The notes beneath the pieces were generated by a model, which saw nothing but the letters and a program-made list of their open reading frames with translations, was not told where the DNA came from and ran no database searches. The translations under genes and the position numbers were made by a program. A stretch of DNA of 64,000 nucleotides from Torymus aiolomorphi (taxonomy: Eukaryota > Arthropoda > Insecta > Hymenoptera > Torymidae), in assembly GCA_036365515.1 (NCBI GenBank), contig CM070877.1, positions 83,240,522 through 83,304,521 on the forward strand, given 5' to 3'. How positions within the stretch are numbered: the stretch's first letter is position 1; every line of letters begins with the position of its first letter. Below, piece by piece: positions 14,266-26,265 of the stretch.

Positions 14266-15620
14266 GGATATATATGTCCGAGATATAATACATTAGGGAT
14301 ATTCACAAGGGCCAGTTCAACCATAGTGCAATGATTCGAAAAATCCATATTGTTTGAGAAAACTGCTTTTTTCAATTGTAACCCGTAATTTACGTTTCCT
14401 TTGTTGAAGTTTGAAGGTTTCTTGACTGTTAACATAAGCCTTGCCCTGGAGAAACGACCTTTTTGCATTGCTTTTGTTAAAGTTTGAAGGTTCCTTGGCT
14501 GTTATCATAAGCTTCTCCCTGGAGGAACCACCTCTTTTCGTTTTCTTTCTTAAAGTAAGAAGATTCCTTGACTGTTAACATAAGCCTTGCCTTGGGGGAT
14601 GCACCTTTTTAATCACGGTATGCTATTTGTATCCTTTTAAAATTTTTTCGAATGTAATTGCTTATGACTATATATTTAACCCTTTTGAAAGTTTTTTCAA
14701 CGAACTGTTCAAAATTATAGACTTGAGATATCCACATTGTACATTTGTAAGGTTCTTTGACAGTTAACAAGAGCCTTGCCTAAGAGCAATGACTTCTTTG
14801 ACTATAGTCCCATACCTTTCTATCGACAAATCCATATTGTTTTAAAGTTGGAAGGTTCTTTGACTATTAACAAAAGCCTTGCCCTAGAGGAATCACCTTT
14901 TTGATCACGGTATCCTATTTTTATTCTTCTAAAAGTTTTTCCAAAGTTTTTAGAAAGTGGTTGTAGTGCTACTGGCGAAGGATACCCCATTTGAAATATA
15001 AATCCCACGTGACTACTAACAGTACCTCTAGGATGACGTGGCGTAGAAAAAAATGTTTTTTCGGTTCAAGTACAATTTTCTTGCTTCCCAATATTCAATT
15101 TTGCATAATATCGTAATGACCTGAATCATAATTGCCAATAAATAATAAAGTTAATTTAAAATCACTTGAATTGTTTCCAAATGAATGAATATTATTTGAA
15201 TTATTAAAATGTATTTTTATATTACAATTATATATTGTAATATGCAACTCCTCTACTCCTCAATACATTCTGATTATACATTTAGATTCTTCTAAAAAAT
15301 TTTCCAACGAATTGCTTCTAACTGTACATTTGTAGCCTTCTAAAAGTTTTTCCAAAGTAATTGCTTCTGACTATACATTTGTATTCTTGTAAAAGTTTTT
15401 CCAAAGGAATTACTTCTAACTATACGATTGTATCCTTCTAAAAGTTTTTCCAAAGGAATTGCTTCTGACTATACATTTGTATCCTTCTAAAAATTTTTCT
15501 AACAGGAAAAGTAGTTATGTAGGGCTATTGTCGAAGGATGCCCCTTTAAATAAAAATCCAAAGCATCGATTAACAGTAGCTCCAGGGACGTGGCGTGGAA
15601 AAAACTGGTTTTTCGTTTCA
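14266..15620. repeat. degenerate tandem repeats, two unit types
   Basis: From 14390 to about 15000 a unit built on AAGGTTCCTTGACTGTTAAC, AAGCCTTGCCCTGGAG and a CACCTTTTT block recurs imperfectly about every 100-150 bp. From 15290 to 15500 a ~57-bp unit (CTTCTAAAAGTTTTTCCAAA, GAATTGCTTCTGACTATACA) repeats about four times. The same SCR-like text also occurs at 14640-14700 and 14925. Nothing coding is visible. Confidence 0.7.
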
Positions 15621-15724
15621 ACTATAATTTTTTTGCTTCCCAATATTAAATTTTACATAATATTTACATTTCTAATATTAAAAATTTTGTATAAAAACTA
15701 TGAAAATGTCTTATTTTATTTCAT

Positions 15725-15995
15725 TGTTTAGGGGACATTGAGGGGGGGCTCGGAGGGGGCTGAGGGGGGCGCTAGGGATGCTGAGGAGGAGGTGAGGGGG
15801 CGCTGAGAAGGGATGAGGGTGCGCTGAGGGGGTGAGGAGGCACTGAAGAGGGGGTGAGGGGGGAGTCTACCAGAATAATAAATCACAAAATAAAGTAAAA
15901 AATAACTAAATTTTACGTTATTTTGAGGAGGGCTGCGGGGGGGGGGGGGCGAAGAGAGGGGTGAGGGACGTTGAAGAGGGGATGAGGGGGACTAC
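15725..15995. repeat. G-rich minisatellite
   Basis: Irregular GGGG-rich units (GAGGGGGCTGAGGGG, GGGGTGAGG), interrupted by an AT-rich piece at 15870-15925 and then a run of ten or more Gs. The interruption and the flank CTATATAATATAGGAAGATA are shared with the G-rich block at 9715-9950, so both are remains of one element family. Confidence 0.8.
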
Positions 15996-16682
15996 GTAGT
16001 AACATTCCTCTATATAATATAGGAAGATATACACGGTGACCCATTTTAATCGCCGCACCCGGATTTCTCGGAACCTAAGCCAGACAGAGAAAAATGGTTC
16101 AGACAAAAGTTATAGGGGACAAAGGGCGCCACATAATGGTGCTAACGTCTTTGACCTTGAACTTGACCTTTGAGGTTATTTCAAGGTCAAAGTGGTTTTT
16201 TCATATGGAAACACCTAGTTTTGACTCCGGATTCGGAAAGAGCGGGAAATTTTACGTTCAAAACCATATTGAGAAATTTTTTTCCAAGGTCATTTCAAGG
16301 TCAAATCTAGGTAAAACTCAGAAAAGTCCGTTTAAAATCGTTTTTTTCCATGAACCACAGGCTAAGCTGGTTCAAATTGATCGTAGGCTTAATAGAGGAA
16401 CCCACACACCCAAAACTTACACATCCTAGTAAACAAAACTCAAACTCGCACATCCTAACCCCATACACTTCATGCCCTCACATGCTGAACTGTTACACCC
16501 CGGTCCCACAACCATACCCCGCACCCTCCAGTCCCACACATCCCTACCCCACGCATGCTAATCCCATACACCCCAAACCCACACATCATGAACCCTGAAA
16601 AATTTTTCTCAAGGGCAAAATGATTTTTTAACGGAAACTTTAAGATCGTTGAAGCTTCTGTTATAAATGTATTAACCTTACA

Positions 16683-16976
16683 CTTGCTTCATAGTCAAAC
16701 GCATTTGAAAATGGCGAACTTTGTTCTGCAAAGTTTGTCTCGGAATGGCAGCGCATGCTCGACAAATCCTATCCTGCGTATCTGCTCTTGTAGTGGGTTG
16801 TTGTTCAAAAATAGCATTTTTCAAATACCCCCATAAACAAAAGGCTGATGATGAAGTATGGGATGAAGAAGCAAGCCATTTCACCGGACCTCCTCAACCA
16901 ATCCATCTAATACTAAAGTGTCTATTAAAAAATGCTGTTATTATGAACGTGAAATGTGATGCTCCACTATCCTGCT
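16683..16976 (-). pseudogene. truncated DDE transposase C-terminus, antisense copy
   Basis: Nearly identical to 1795-2106 and with the same breakpoints inside the transposase. It reads LWGYLKNAIFEQQPTTRAD on the minus strand. It lies head-to-head with the sense copy starting at 17455, so a transcript across the element could fold on itself. Confidence 0.8.
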
Positions 16977-17454
16977 AGAACCTGAAAAATAAATTTAAAA
17001 GAACCATTGACAACCTTCTTCGTAGATGTGAATGAAACATTCTTCGTAGATGTGTTTTTAATGATTACATTATCAAAATTAGTCTTTCTGAAATTCGAAC
17101 GCTACTAATTCACATTATTTACATAAAACAAAAAAATAAAAGGATGTTTTAGTTTTATTTGCAATTAAAATAAGAAATAATGTTTTATTGAATTGAATAC
17201 CTTTAATGTTTTAACGATTATTTTATTTTAAAATTTAAAATTAAAAAAGTGTGACAAACGAAGTATTTATGGCAATTACAGTTAGCTAATTAAAGTTACC
17301 GTAATTTTCCAACGTTTTTCCTTTTTAGGCGTGACCGTATACGAGCGAGTCTTATAATTATTAATATTTTTGATACCATTTTACTATTTAAATTTAATAG
17401 TAATTAATAGCTGGCTCTGAAATCGCTGACTATCCGCCCAACAAGATCGTTGAT

Positions 17455-18452
17455 ATGATTTTGGTTTTAGGAGCAAGCCAAAATAATTATCGTGGTGCGG
17501 CAAGACTTTATGCTGAACGCTATCCTGACAGACAACATCCTGACGATAGAGCTATCAGACGTTTAACTCAAAGAGCTCGTGAGTATGATGAAAATGATAA
17601 TCGAGTTGTAACTATCCTTGCAATAATTCATCTTGACCCACACATTAGCGCTCGTCGAGTCGAAAGGGAAATTGGTATTCCAAGAAATACTTTTTTAAGA
17701 ATTATGAAGGTTCTTCAACATCACGCGTATCATATTACTTTGGTTCAAGAGCTACAGTTTCAGCATTTCTAACAGCGTATTGTGTTTTGCCAATGGGCTT
17801 TACAAATGATAGAAAATGATCCAGACTTTTTTAACTTTGTTCTTTTTTCTGATGAGGCACAATTTCAAAGTGATGGGGAACTGAATAGGCATAATTGCCA
17901 TTATTGGTCTGATGTGAATCCTCATTGGGTCAGAACTCTAAACCATCAAAGACATTGGAGTATTATGGTATGGTGCGGGATTATCAATGGATATTTGATT
18001 GGCCCTTATTTTTTTGAAGCAAATGTAAATCAACATACCTATTTGAAACTAATAAGAGATGAACTACCTGGATTGATGGAAGATGTTGATTTAGAAACAC
18101 GCGAAGAATGTGGCTCCATCAGGATGGCGCAGCACCACATTTCCATCGAATTTCAAGGGCTTTTTTGAATGAGCACTGTGGTAACAGATGGATTGGTCGA
18201 GGAGGTCCGGTTAACTGTCCTGCTTCCTCACCCGATCTTACATCACCAGATTTCTATTTATGGGGGTATTTAAAAAATGCTGTTTTTGAGCAATAACCCA
18301 CTACAAGAGCAGATATACAGGATAGGATTCGTCGAGCATGCGCTGCCATTCCGAGACAAACTTTGCAGAAAACAGTTCGCCATTTTCAAAGGCGTTTGAC
18401 TATGTGCCATGAAGCAAATGGTCGTCATTTTGAACACTTGCTTCGAGGTTAA
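17455..18452 (+). pseudogene. Tc1/mariner superfamily DDE transposase with DUF4817-type N-terminus
   Basis: The N-terminus (NNYRGAARLYAERYPDR, residues about 10-28) is the helix-turn-helix DUF4817 pattern seen in a widespread insect transposase family. The catalytic core follows: FSDEAQFQSDG, then HQDGAAPH, then SSPDLTSPDFYLWG, with about 36 residues between the second and third aspartates. The family normally has about 330 residues and the full length is present. It is broken by an in-frame TAA at about 17770, a frameshift near 18108 and a TAA inside EQ.PTTRAD near 18294. The C-terminus (HFEHLLRG) ends at 18452. Function would be cut-and-paste transposition in the nucleus. The start ATG at 17455 is the first in frame but may not be the original start. 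Confidence 0.85.
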
Positions 18453-18464
18453 ATAAAAATTTAT

Positions 18465-18600
18465 TTACATTAGTGAGAGGCGGGGGACTCACTATAATCA
18501 AGCACCCCGAACAGTGAGAGGCAAGGGGACTCACTATAATCAAGCACCCCGACCAGTGAGAGGCAAGGGGACTCACTTTAAATAAGCACCCCAAAGGAAA
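18465..18600. repeat. subterminal tandem repeat, ~45-bp unit, 3 copies
   Basis: Three head-to-tail copies of a unit with AGTGAGAGGCAAGGGGACTC and ATAATCAAGCACCCCGA directly downstream of the transposase stop. The same repeats lie antisense at 1672-1765. They are probably transposase-binding or terminal sequence of this family. Confidence 0.8.
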
Positions 18601-19291
18601 CAATCCTTACTACGTCCACGTCGTTGTTTCTGGGTAACGCAAAAAGTAAGATTAATACATTTATAACAGAAGCTTCAACGATCTTAAAGTTTCCGTTAAA
18701 AAATCATTTTGCCCTTGAGAAAAATTTTTCAGGGTTCAGAATGTGTGGGTTTGGGGTGTATGGGATTAGCATGCGTGGGGTAAGGATGTGTGGGACTGGG
18801 GAGTGTGGGGTATGGTTGTGGGACCGGGGTGTAACAGTTCAGCATGTGAGGGTATGAAGTGTATGGGGTTAGGATGTGCGAGTTTGAGTTTTATTTACTA
18901 GGATGTGTAAGTTTTGGGTTCCTCGATTAAGCCTACGATCAATTTGAACCAGCTTAGCCTGTGGTTCATGGAAAAAAAACGATTTTAAACGGACTTCTCT
19001 GAGTTTGACCTAGATTTGACCTTGAAATGACCTTGGAAAAAATTTCTCAATATAATTTTGAACGTAAAATTTTCCGCTCTTTCCGAATTCGGTGTCAAAA
19101 CTAGGTGTTTCTATATGAAAAAACCACTTTGACCTTGAAATAACCACAAAGGTCAAGTTCAAGGTCAAAGGCATTAGCGCCATTATGTGGCCCCCTTTGT
19201 CCCCTATAACTTTTGTCTGAACCATTTTTCTCTATCTGGCTTAGGTTTCGTGAAATTCGGGTGCGGCGATTAAAATGGGTCACCGTGTATA

Positions 19292-20260
19292 TGTTAAGGT
19301 CAATCACTTTATTCGTCGCCAGCCTCAGCGCTTCTATCTGGAGTTTTGCCTCCGCACGACATCCTTTCTTTTTCCTTTATTAGGTTGGCGTCTAAACTTC
19401 TAACGGCTGTGACAGCCAAACATTTATTCTACGTAAATTATATTTAATTGTGTATAAAAATAAAATTGCTTATCGCCAAACTAGACCACACAGCAAGTCT
19501 AGTTAGTTCCAAGCTAGTCTCTCTTCCCGCGCGTATCGAACCCGCGCTCGTGCTTCCTTCTAACGTGACGTCACGCACACCAATGACGTCAAAAATCTTG
19601 GAGAGCTGGCCGTACACTTACGCAAGTCTCGACACGCACTAAGAAAAAGTGACTAAACATGTAGGCAAGAATCCTCTGCACAGCAGTATCATATATGCCT
19701 CATGTTGTCATTCCAGTTTTTATTTTTTTTTGCCGACTTAATGTTTCTATTCTAATTTGCGTGTATATACGTATACTCGCGACAGAGTGAGAGAGAGAAT
19801 CAAATTTCATCCACCGTCTTTTGTGTAATTCACTTATAACTGTGTGTATCGCGAATGCACTTAACCACACTTGAAACCCTTTATATTTTCTGGATCGTGA
19901 ATTACCAAAAAATTATTTCTCATGACAAAAAAGAACAACTACCTAACTTCTATTGAGCTTGTCAGAAACAACGCGCTTCTGGAAAATGTCTCGCGTGCAC
20001 TTATTTTTCGTATCACGCCAGCCCCGCGCCTTTATTCATTTCGAGAAACAGTATTACCTCTTTATGCGGACTTCTTTATATTGTCATCTAATCTAATCTA
20101 CTAAAAACTTTACCGATGTCTAAAAAACTAATATCGCGTCTATTTCTCAGCTCTCGCGCAAACAACTTAAAATAGTCGCGTGTCTCAAGTTAGCCACGCA
20201 GACTCAGGTTTGTACTCACCGATCGCAGCTCTAAGTCCTTCCTTGAGGTGCCGGGCCGAT
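19292..20260. other. no recognisable gene
   Basis: Mixed-composition sequence with no open frame above about 65 codons that resembles a known protein. It may include part of a decayed LTR element, given the LTR-like segment that follows. Confidence 0.4.
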
Positions 20261-20261
20261 A

Positions 20262-20652
20262 ATCTGTCGGAGTAACGCAAAAGCAGGAAGGCGAAGGCAG
20301 TTAGTCTTTATAAACGTCATTATTGAAAAATCAAAATAAGCAACATAGGCACAAGAGTAGCGAGAGCAGCAGGCGAAGAAGGCGTTGCGTCTATTCTGCT
20401 CGGCGATTGATAAGAGATATAGAGAGCCAGCGACGGCGGCGTCGGCAGGCACGGCGTCGGTAGGGGAGAGCGCAACAGCAAGTCCGCTGCGCTACTCTGC
20501 TGTTGAGTGGCGATATCTGAACTTCGTGTTCTGACGTATAGAGGGAAGCGCGGACTCGAAGTCCTTTATATCTCAACATCTTCCAACCCCATTTAAGAAC
20601 TGTAACCTGCACAGAATTCCATATAGTGAGTACATCTAAACATAACAAAGAA
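20262..20652 (-). other. LTR-like segment with TATA box
   Basis: On the minus strand the segment starts TGTTATGTTTAG, has a TATA-like GATATAAAGG at about 20562-20572 and ends CTCCGACA, so it shows the TG..CA form and promoter of an LTR. A splice-donor-like GGTGAGTA follows shortly downstream. No second copy or coding region is attached, so this would be a solo LTR at best. Confidence 0.3.
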
Positions 20653-20755
20653 TAACTCGAATTTGAAAACTACTCATATATGTGGGATTCGGAGGTTTTG
20701 CTTTGGGAAAGCAAACAATAATGAGATAAAAGACAAACAAATTTTTTACGCTTAA

Positions 20756-21636
20756 GGGCATGCCTTATACCGACAGAGTTCTCTGCCGTACCGACCACAA
20801 TGTTATTAATTGAATATTCATTAATTCAAGCTTTTTCTTTAATTCTGAGAGTCGACGCACAAAGGCAAGCTTATTATCCGATTCCTGGTCAAATTTCAGA
20901 TAAATCTATCGGAAAATAAAGACGAAATTTGAAAAATTGCAAAGTCGCATATTATTATATTAACCCTTTCATACCGAGACCCCTTTCCCGGGCAAAAAGT
21001 GACATTTTTTTTTGTATACTATAATTGTGGAGGCTTTAACTAACATCAATCGATAGTTTTTTTTCTTCAAAAGTGTCGATAATTACTGTTTTCCAAGTGG
21101 GTCCTGGAGGACAACAACCCAATAACCCATACAACCCCCATACCCGCCAATAGAATTATTTTATTGAACTCGGATAGTGATAAATTCTTAATACGTTGTT
21201 TCATTAACAAGATCCACCACTCAGAATAAAACAAAAATAACAATTGACCATTTTTGTATACTAAAATAAACCATTCAAGATCCGAATTTTCGTCAAATCC
21301 CAATTTTCATAGCCGAGCCCTTTTTTAATGTACTAAACGGAACGGAAGAAGAAAAACACAAAAAAATTAAATTTTAATGTCCAGAGGGGCTTCCCCTTGA
21401 ATAAGATAACACGACTAAATAAGTAGATTAAAAAAAATGATTTAATTTCAGATTTCTACAGCATGTTGAACAAAATGGGTCCTACAGGACCCATACGGTA
21501 TGAAAGGGTTAACCCCAAAATACGACATTTTGCTATTTCGACTTCAGAATTCAAGGAAAAGCTTGTAACAATTAATATTTAATTAAAAATATTGTGATCG
21601 GTATGGCAGAGAACTCTGTTGGTATAAGGCATTCCC
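20756..21636. mobile_element. TTAA-flanked MITE (881 bp), outer
   Basis: Flanked by TTAA at 20752-20755 and 21637-21640. The terminal inverted repeats run for about 40 bp (GGGCATGCCTTATACCGACA on the left; the right end in reverse differs at few positions). TTAA duplication is the signature of piggyBac-like elements. There is no transposase. A second TTAA element is nested inside. Confidence 0.85.
20964..21508. mobile_element. TTAA-flanked MITE (545 bp), nested
   Basis: Flanked by TTAA at 20960-20963 and 21509-21512, with terminal inverted repeats CCCTTTCATACCG. A GGACCC/GGGTCC block lies near the ends on each side. It is inserted in the 881-bp element, so it is younger. No coding capacity. 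Confidence 0.85.
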
Positions 21637-21807
21637 TTAACGGTTACAGTCAATGATAAAACAGTCAATGTAACGGTTTTTATCTCAGCACGTACATAAA
21701 TAGTACACATGTACACATAAGAACGCATTATATACAATATCCGTGCACATATTCACTTTTATGCATTTATACGTTCGCACTCGATGTATTTTACTTTTTT
21801 ATTTTAG

Positions 21808-22093
21808 TCTTCTAGATTTTTTATTTTTAGAGCTACCTTTGTTTTTCTGTTTCGTTATTCTTACTTCAGTTAGTGGATGATCAGCGGTCTTTGCTATAAA
21901 ACAATATACTTTGTCATTATATGTTTCTTTAATCCGTAATTGATTTTTTTTAATTTCATGATACTTAGGAGTAGTAAGCCAATCAAGATTCTTTTCTTTT
22001 CTAAATTCTCCTATGTCAATGTCTTGTAAATGTATTACCTTAAGTATATCTGTATATTTTTGAACGCGCTCTACAAAATGATTAGCATTTTGA
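21808..22093 (-). pseudogene. uncharacterised transposon ORF, C-terminal fragment
   Basis: An open minus-strand frame without its own ATG reads NHFVERVQKYTDILKVIHLQ, FRKEKNLDWLTTPKYHEI, YNDKVYCFIAKTADHPLTEV and a lysine-rich tail (KQKNKGSSKNKKSRRLK) before a stop at about 21808. It is cut at 22093-22100 by the LTR of the gag-only element. The composition is that of a real protein. I do not recognise the domain; its position suggests the C-terminus of the protein begun at 27474. Confidence 0.5.
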
Positions 22094-22103
22094 AGGGATC
22101 AGG

Positions 22104-22980
22104 GCAGAGGTTCGCGGGTAATTCTTAATCACAGAAACAACGATGTATTTATTTAGAAGAAAAACCTTAAAATCTACTTTATACAAGAATGGGCGCCAGA
22201 TGCACGTGTCACTTGCACCAAAAATCAGAAGCCTTCGCTGGCTAGCTCCGCCGGGAGCAGAAACCCTACCTCTACACGGGAAACACGGGGAAAATAGGGA
22301 GAGGGACAAACCTTATGCGGCCAGGTGACGGTGCTGCTGTTATCCGCTCTCACTCTGCTCTCACACTCTGCTGTCGTTTCTAGGAGCACCCGGCACGACG
22401 GCTGGCTCCTGGGAAAGTCTGTCCGGAGAGCACGCGGCACGACGGCAGGCTCTCGCGGACGTTCTCGTGCGCGATTCGCTTCGGTGGGCACGCGGCACGG
22501 CGGTAGGCGACAGAGTAATCCGGCCGGTGTGCACACGCTGCTCTGCTGCTCCAGTTCGCCGATCGGCAGTCTTCTTCATCGGGGCGCGAGCGAGCAGTCC
22601 ACATGACTCCCGATGCTCACACGCTGTATCTCTCATGGACGGTCGACGGCACTACGGCACAGTACATCTCTCCCTCTCTCTCTCCTCTGGCGTCGGCTGC
22701 TGCTATCAGCGGCCTGGGAGAGCGAGGCTCGCTCTGGCTCTAGCTACAGCTTGTTCTCGCTGTAGCTGCTGCTGGTCTCTCTCCGTCTTCTGGCCAGAGC
22801 TGGATACGTGAGGGAAAGAGCGTGGGAAGGAGTAGCGTGTGAAGAAAGGCAGCGGTGAGTGACAGGTGCGCGCATGTGTGGGTGCGTATGACGTCGCGTG
22901 CCGAGGCGTAGCTCGCCGTGGCTGCCATGCATTATCTGTTTCGCGCGTTCCTTATGTAACAGGCGATTTGCCCCGTTACA
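22104..22980 (-). repeat. LTR, left copy (3' LTR)
   Basis: 877 bp, GC-rich with CT-rich microsatellite runs. It is highly similar to 26266-27253 except for about 85-100 bp that this copy lacks near its left third. Its minus-strand start is TGTAACGGGGCAAATCGCC. The open frames inside (both strands) are not protein-like. Confidence 0.8.
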
Positions 22981-23646
22981 AAAACTCGAAGTAGTCCGTG
23001 GGCTAGCTTCGCACGTTTATCACTGCTCTAAACTATTAAATCTGATTACAGCTTTTTCGCTCTAGCTAACTTACTCTAAGCTAATCGGTCTTAGGTACAG
23101 CGGTATCAGTGTGGGTGTTTGTGTTCGTCGTCTTCTTCTGCTGCTGAGCTTAAGTGTACATCTGTGTGAATATAACCCGGTGAGTGTGTGCCCTATTCTA
23201 CGCAACCTGGCGCCAGTAATTTTCCACAATTTTCTCATTCGCAAGTACCGAACGCGATCGCGAACTCTCACTCAACACTCCAACATTTCTCATTCACTCA
23301 TGATTTTACACAAAATATAAAAGAATTAGGAAAATTGCTGCATCAGCATCTTACCTGACCGATCCCTTGAAGTACTGCTCTTTTTGAGCCGCATTCTGGC
23401 AACCTGTTTATCATGCTGAGATTACCGCGAAATGCAATTTAGCCAAACGATTCAAATTCTAAATTTTTAGTATCGCGATTCTACAACATGCTTTCGCTTT
23501 TCAGACGCGCTCGCTTACTTACAGGAATCCAAAGGGAAAAGGTAAGGGAAGAACCGAGTTCATTTCTTATTAAATATGCTCTCTCTACTACCAATTGACA
23601 TCTTAGAAAGAACATGATCTACTACCAGCTACAGCAAACCTTAGAC

Positions 23647-25394
23647 CTACTTTCTTAGACGACGAAGTTGGCGCTGCCCCCACTCCTGACAGCACGTACG
23701 ACAAGTGGCTATGGTGACTTCGGCCTGCCCGCACATATAACATATGCGTCGGCAGGGAAGGGAACAGGCAGTCCGCCCATGCCTGAATTCTCCGCAATTC
23801 CAACATCCAGGCCGAGCGTATCCAGCTTCACGTGAGGGCTTGACTAGAGCGACGTCTTCAAGTTCCTCTATGACGGTCCTGGCGGAGAGAGATTTGCTTA
23901 GCTGCGCACAAGTTTGCTTTCTAATGGCAGTCACACACTCTCTTTGCCAGTGGCTAACTTGGCTACAGCGGAAACAAGGCTCGATATTTTTTCTTCTTCG
24001 AATCTCCCTGGCTCTAGCTGGTGGAGAGATGCCTTTAAATATCACCCGCTCTTGTTCCTGAACTGGGCTGATAGCTTCAGCTTTAGAAATCCTGGGCTGT
24101 TTAACTCGATTACCTAAGCCCTTAGGATGCTTCGCTTTCGTGGTTTGTGCTACTTTCTCCACTCTTAAACTCGCAATGGGAGATAAGTCAGCTTTAGCTA
24201 CATTAACGGGAGATACTGCTGCCAAACTCTGAAGACTACTGGTAGACAGCAATTCTGATCCTGTTGACTTGACGAATGCTAACTTAGCCTGACGACGCAG
24301 CTTAGATGTAGCATTAACAGGCACTGGCAAGAATGATTCGTCCGGCGGAGGCGGCGTCTTATATGCTTCTGGTGCAGCTCGCCGGAGCTCTTCCTTCTCG
24401 CTTATACTTTTTAACTGTTCGTAGATTTCTAGCAGCTTCCTTCCTGGGTATGGACGATAGGATGAGGAACGTTTGCGATAGGCCCTGTTCAACTGATTCC
24501 CTAAACGCAACGATAGCTTCAGCTGATCTAACACCTCTAACAAATCTGCTTCACGGTCAACCAACACTCGCAATTTATCAAAGCCGAATGACTCAGCACT
24601 TCCGATTGACTAGCTATCCCTAATTTCCTGACAAACCCTCTATAACTTGGAAAACTCCAACCCACAGCTGGAGCTGCATTAAACTTCTCATTGGACATTT
24701 CAACCACTCAAACTGCCTCTGGTGACGACGCTGGCATTGGAGAGAGAAATGTACTAATAAACATCGGGCTAGCGTGGACAGGTGCTGACTCGGCAGTCGA
24801 ACAAGATGGTACCGAAATCGGTACTTTCGCCACTCTTGTCGAATTCATGCTACTTGGACTGAAACAACCATTACCTGTAGCACGGAGAGAATAAAGAGGG
24901 TATCTAGTAGATGGTTCGCGAGGGTGATTATTCAACTGGCCCCTATCACAAAAATCGTCTACGACAATAGTACTGGCTCACCTCTCTGACGTTAAGTCCA
25001 ATGTAGCTGAAACGTCTGGACGGAAAATCCCTGTGCTAGTCGGAATCTCGAAAACTCTAGCTCGCGAAACATTTCCTACCAAATGGTTACTATTAGGAGG
25101 AGAATAAATATGCCTCGGCTCAAGCATCTCGGACCATTCATCGATGACCGGATTCCATGGAGCAGCGTCAAATCCAAAATGTCTCCTCATCAAATGTCGT
25201 TCCAACGTGTTACGTAACTCTCTTGCGTTAGAATGTACATTTAGACCATGACTGTCGACATTGATGTCGACTTCTCCGTCGGTCATCTTGTTGATCGCGC
25301 GGTTGATAGCTTGAGCTGCAGCTACCGGATCGACACACCTCAAATCTTCTCCGTCGAGACCAAGCGAAGCCAAACTCCAAGCTGAATTCGCCAT
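23647..25394 (-). pseudogene. retrotransposon gag with CCHC knuckles
   Basis: The ATG at 25394 opens MANSAWSLASLGLDGEDLRC. The frame stops at 24978 and gag-like sequence resumes in other frames (GWSFPSYRGFVRKLGIASQS near 24600-24660), then in the long frame 24573-23647. That frame ends in zinc knuckles CFRCSQVSHWQREC and CWNCGEFRHGRTAC, both CX2CX4HX4C, plus a third (CYMCGQAEVTIATC) in which the histidine is replaced. The knuckles would bind RNA during packaging. At least two frameshifts separate N- and C-terminal parts. Gypsy or BEL ancestry cannot be decided without pol. Confidence 0.75.
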
Positions 25395-26265
25395 ATTTCC
25401 TATTCTCTCAGATAGTCCCGGTCGCTTAGCTCCGCTGATTTTCTCGCTTATGCGGAATTTACTCTTAAAATTTTAAATCTAAATTACTAATTTCTAAATT
25501 ACTAATTTCCGAATTCTAATCTCTACTAAATACTATCAAAGAAATTAAAATACTGATAAGCACACAGCCATAGAAAAAAGTAAGCAAAAATAAAAAAAAA
25601 ACAAAGCGAAAAATTAAGCCAAGCAACCATGGCAACTCAGGAGTTAAGTGTGTTACGTACACACTTGCTCCTCGCGAAACAAATGCCAACCCGAAATTTC
25701 CCCCTTCCCCGGTTCACGCAAAAATTCTTAAAAGGAAGCTGAGGAAATTGGAGGAATAAGGTGCAGAATGGCGCATAAGCGAGCAAAGATAACACCGTCA
25801 AGCGAAATAATAACTGAAATTTTAAAACCCGTAATTCTGTCGTGCAATAGTATTCAGAAAGTTCCACCGAAACTTAATTAACTTTCTGAACACGATGCTA
25901 TTCTATACGCGCCGCGTGGCTAAAGCTGTAGCCAGTAGATTTCTCAAGCTTACTCATAAACTTTTACTTGAAAAATCTTACGAAATCACAATAAATTATT
26001 TTAAAATCAAGTAAACTAAAATGTAAATAATTTCCAAAGTGAAACATCTGGCTAAATAATCAAGAGAACTACTGCGTTTCTAATTACTTGCACATGGTAG
26101 TCGATCACAATGGCTGCCAGAACGCTTCTCCCCTCGCGGTTTCCCGTTGTGTGTGCGCGCCGCGATGGCGAATATCACAACGCAGTGATCCATTCCACTA
26201 TGCCACGGCCTTTACCGTGGCCCCACATTGGCTGCGCCACTTGTGACGCTCTGCCGCGGATTAGC

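Larger units (their letters stand above)
16030..19289. mobile_element. 3.26-kb element with ~0.65-kb inverted arms at a TA site
   Basis: The ends are TACACGGTGACCC and its complement, flanked by TA at 16028-16029 and 19290-19291. The left arm (16030 to about 16682) and the right arm (about 18640-19289) are inverted copies along their whole length. They include a C-rich/G-rich tract of 'CCCACACAT' units and several TCAAGGTCA sites. The interior holds an antisense transposase fragment (16683-17088) and a sense transposase pseudogene (17455-18452). The transposon may be nested in the arms, or the arms may be its own very long TIRs; the arms and interior diverge right after ATTAAYCTTA on both sides. 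Confidence 0.85.

Noticed and set aside
22225..22811. Several overlapping open frames in the GC-rich LTR (and in its copy at 26397-27115)
   Set aside because: They occur on both strands of a CpG-rich LTR and show Arg/Ser/Ala-rich low complexity only.
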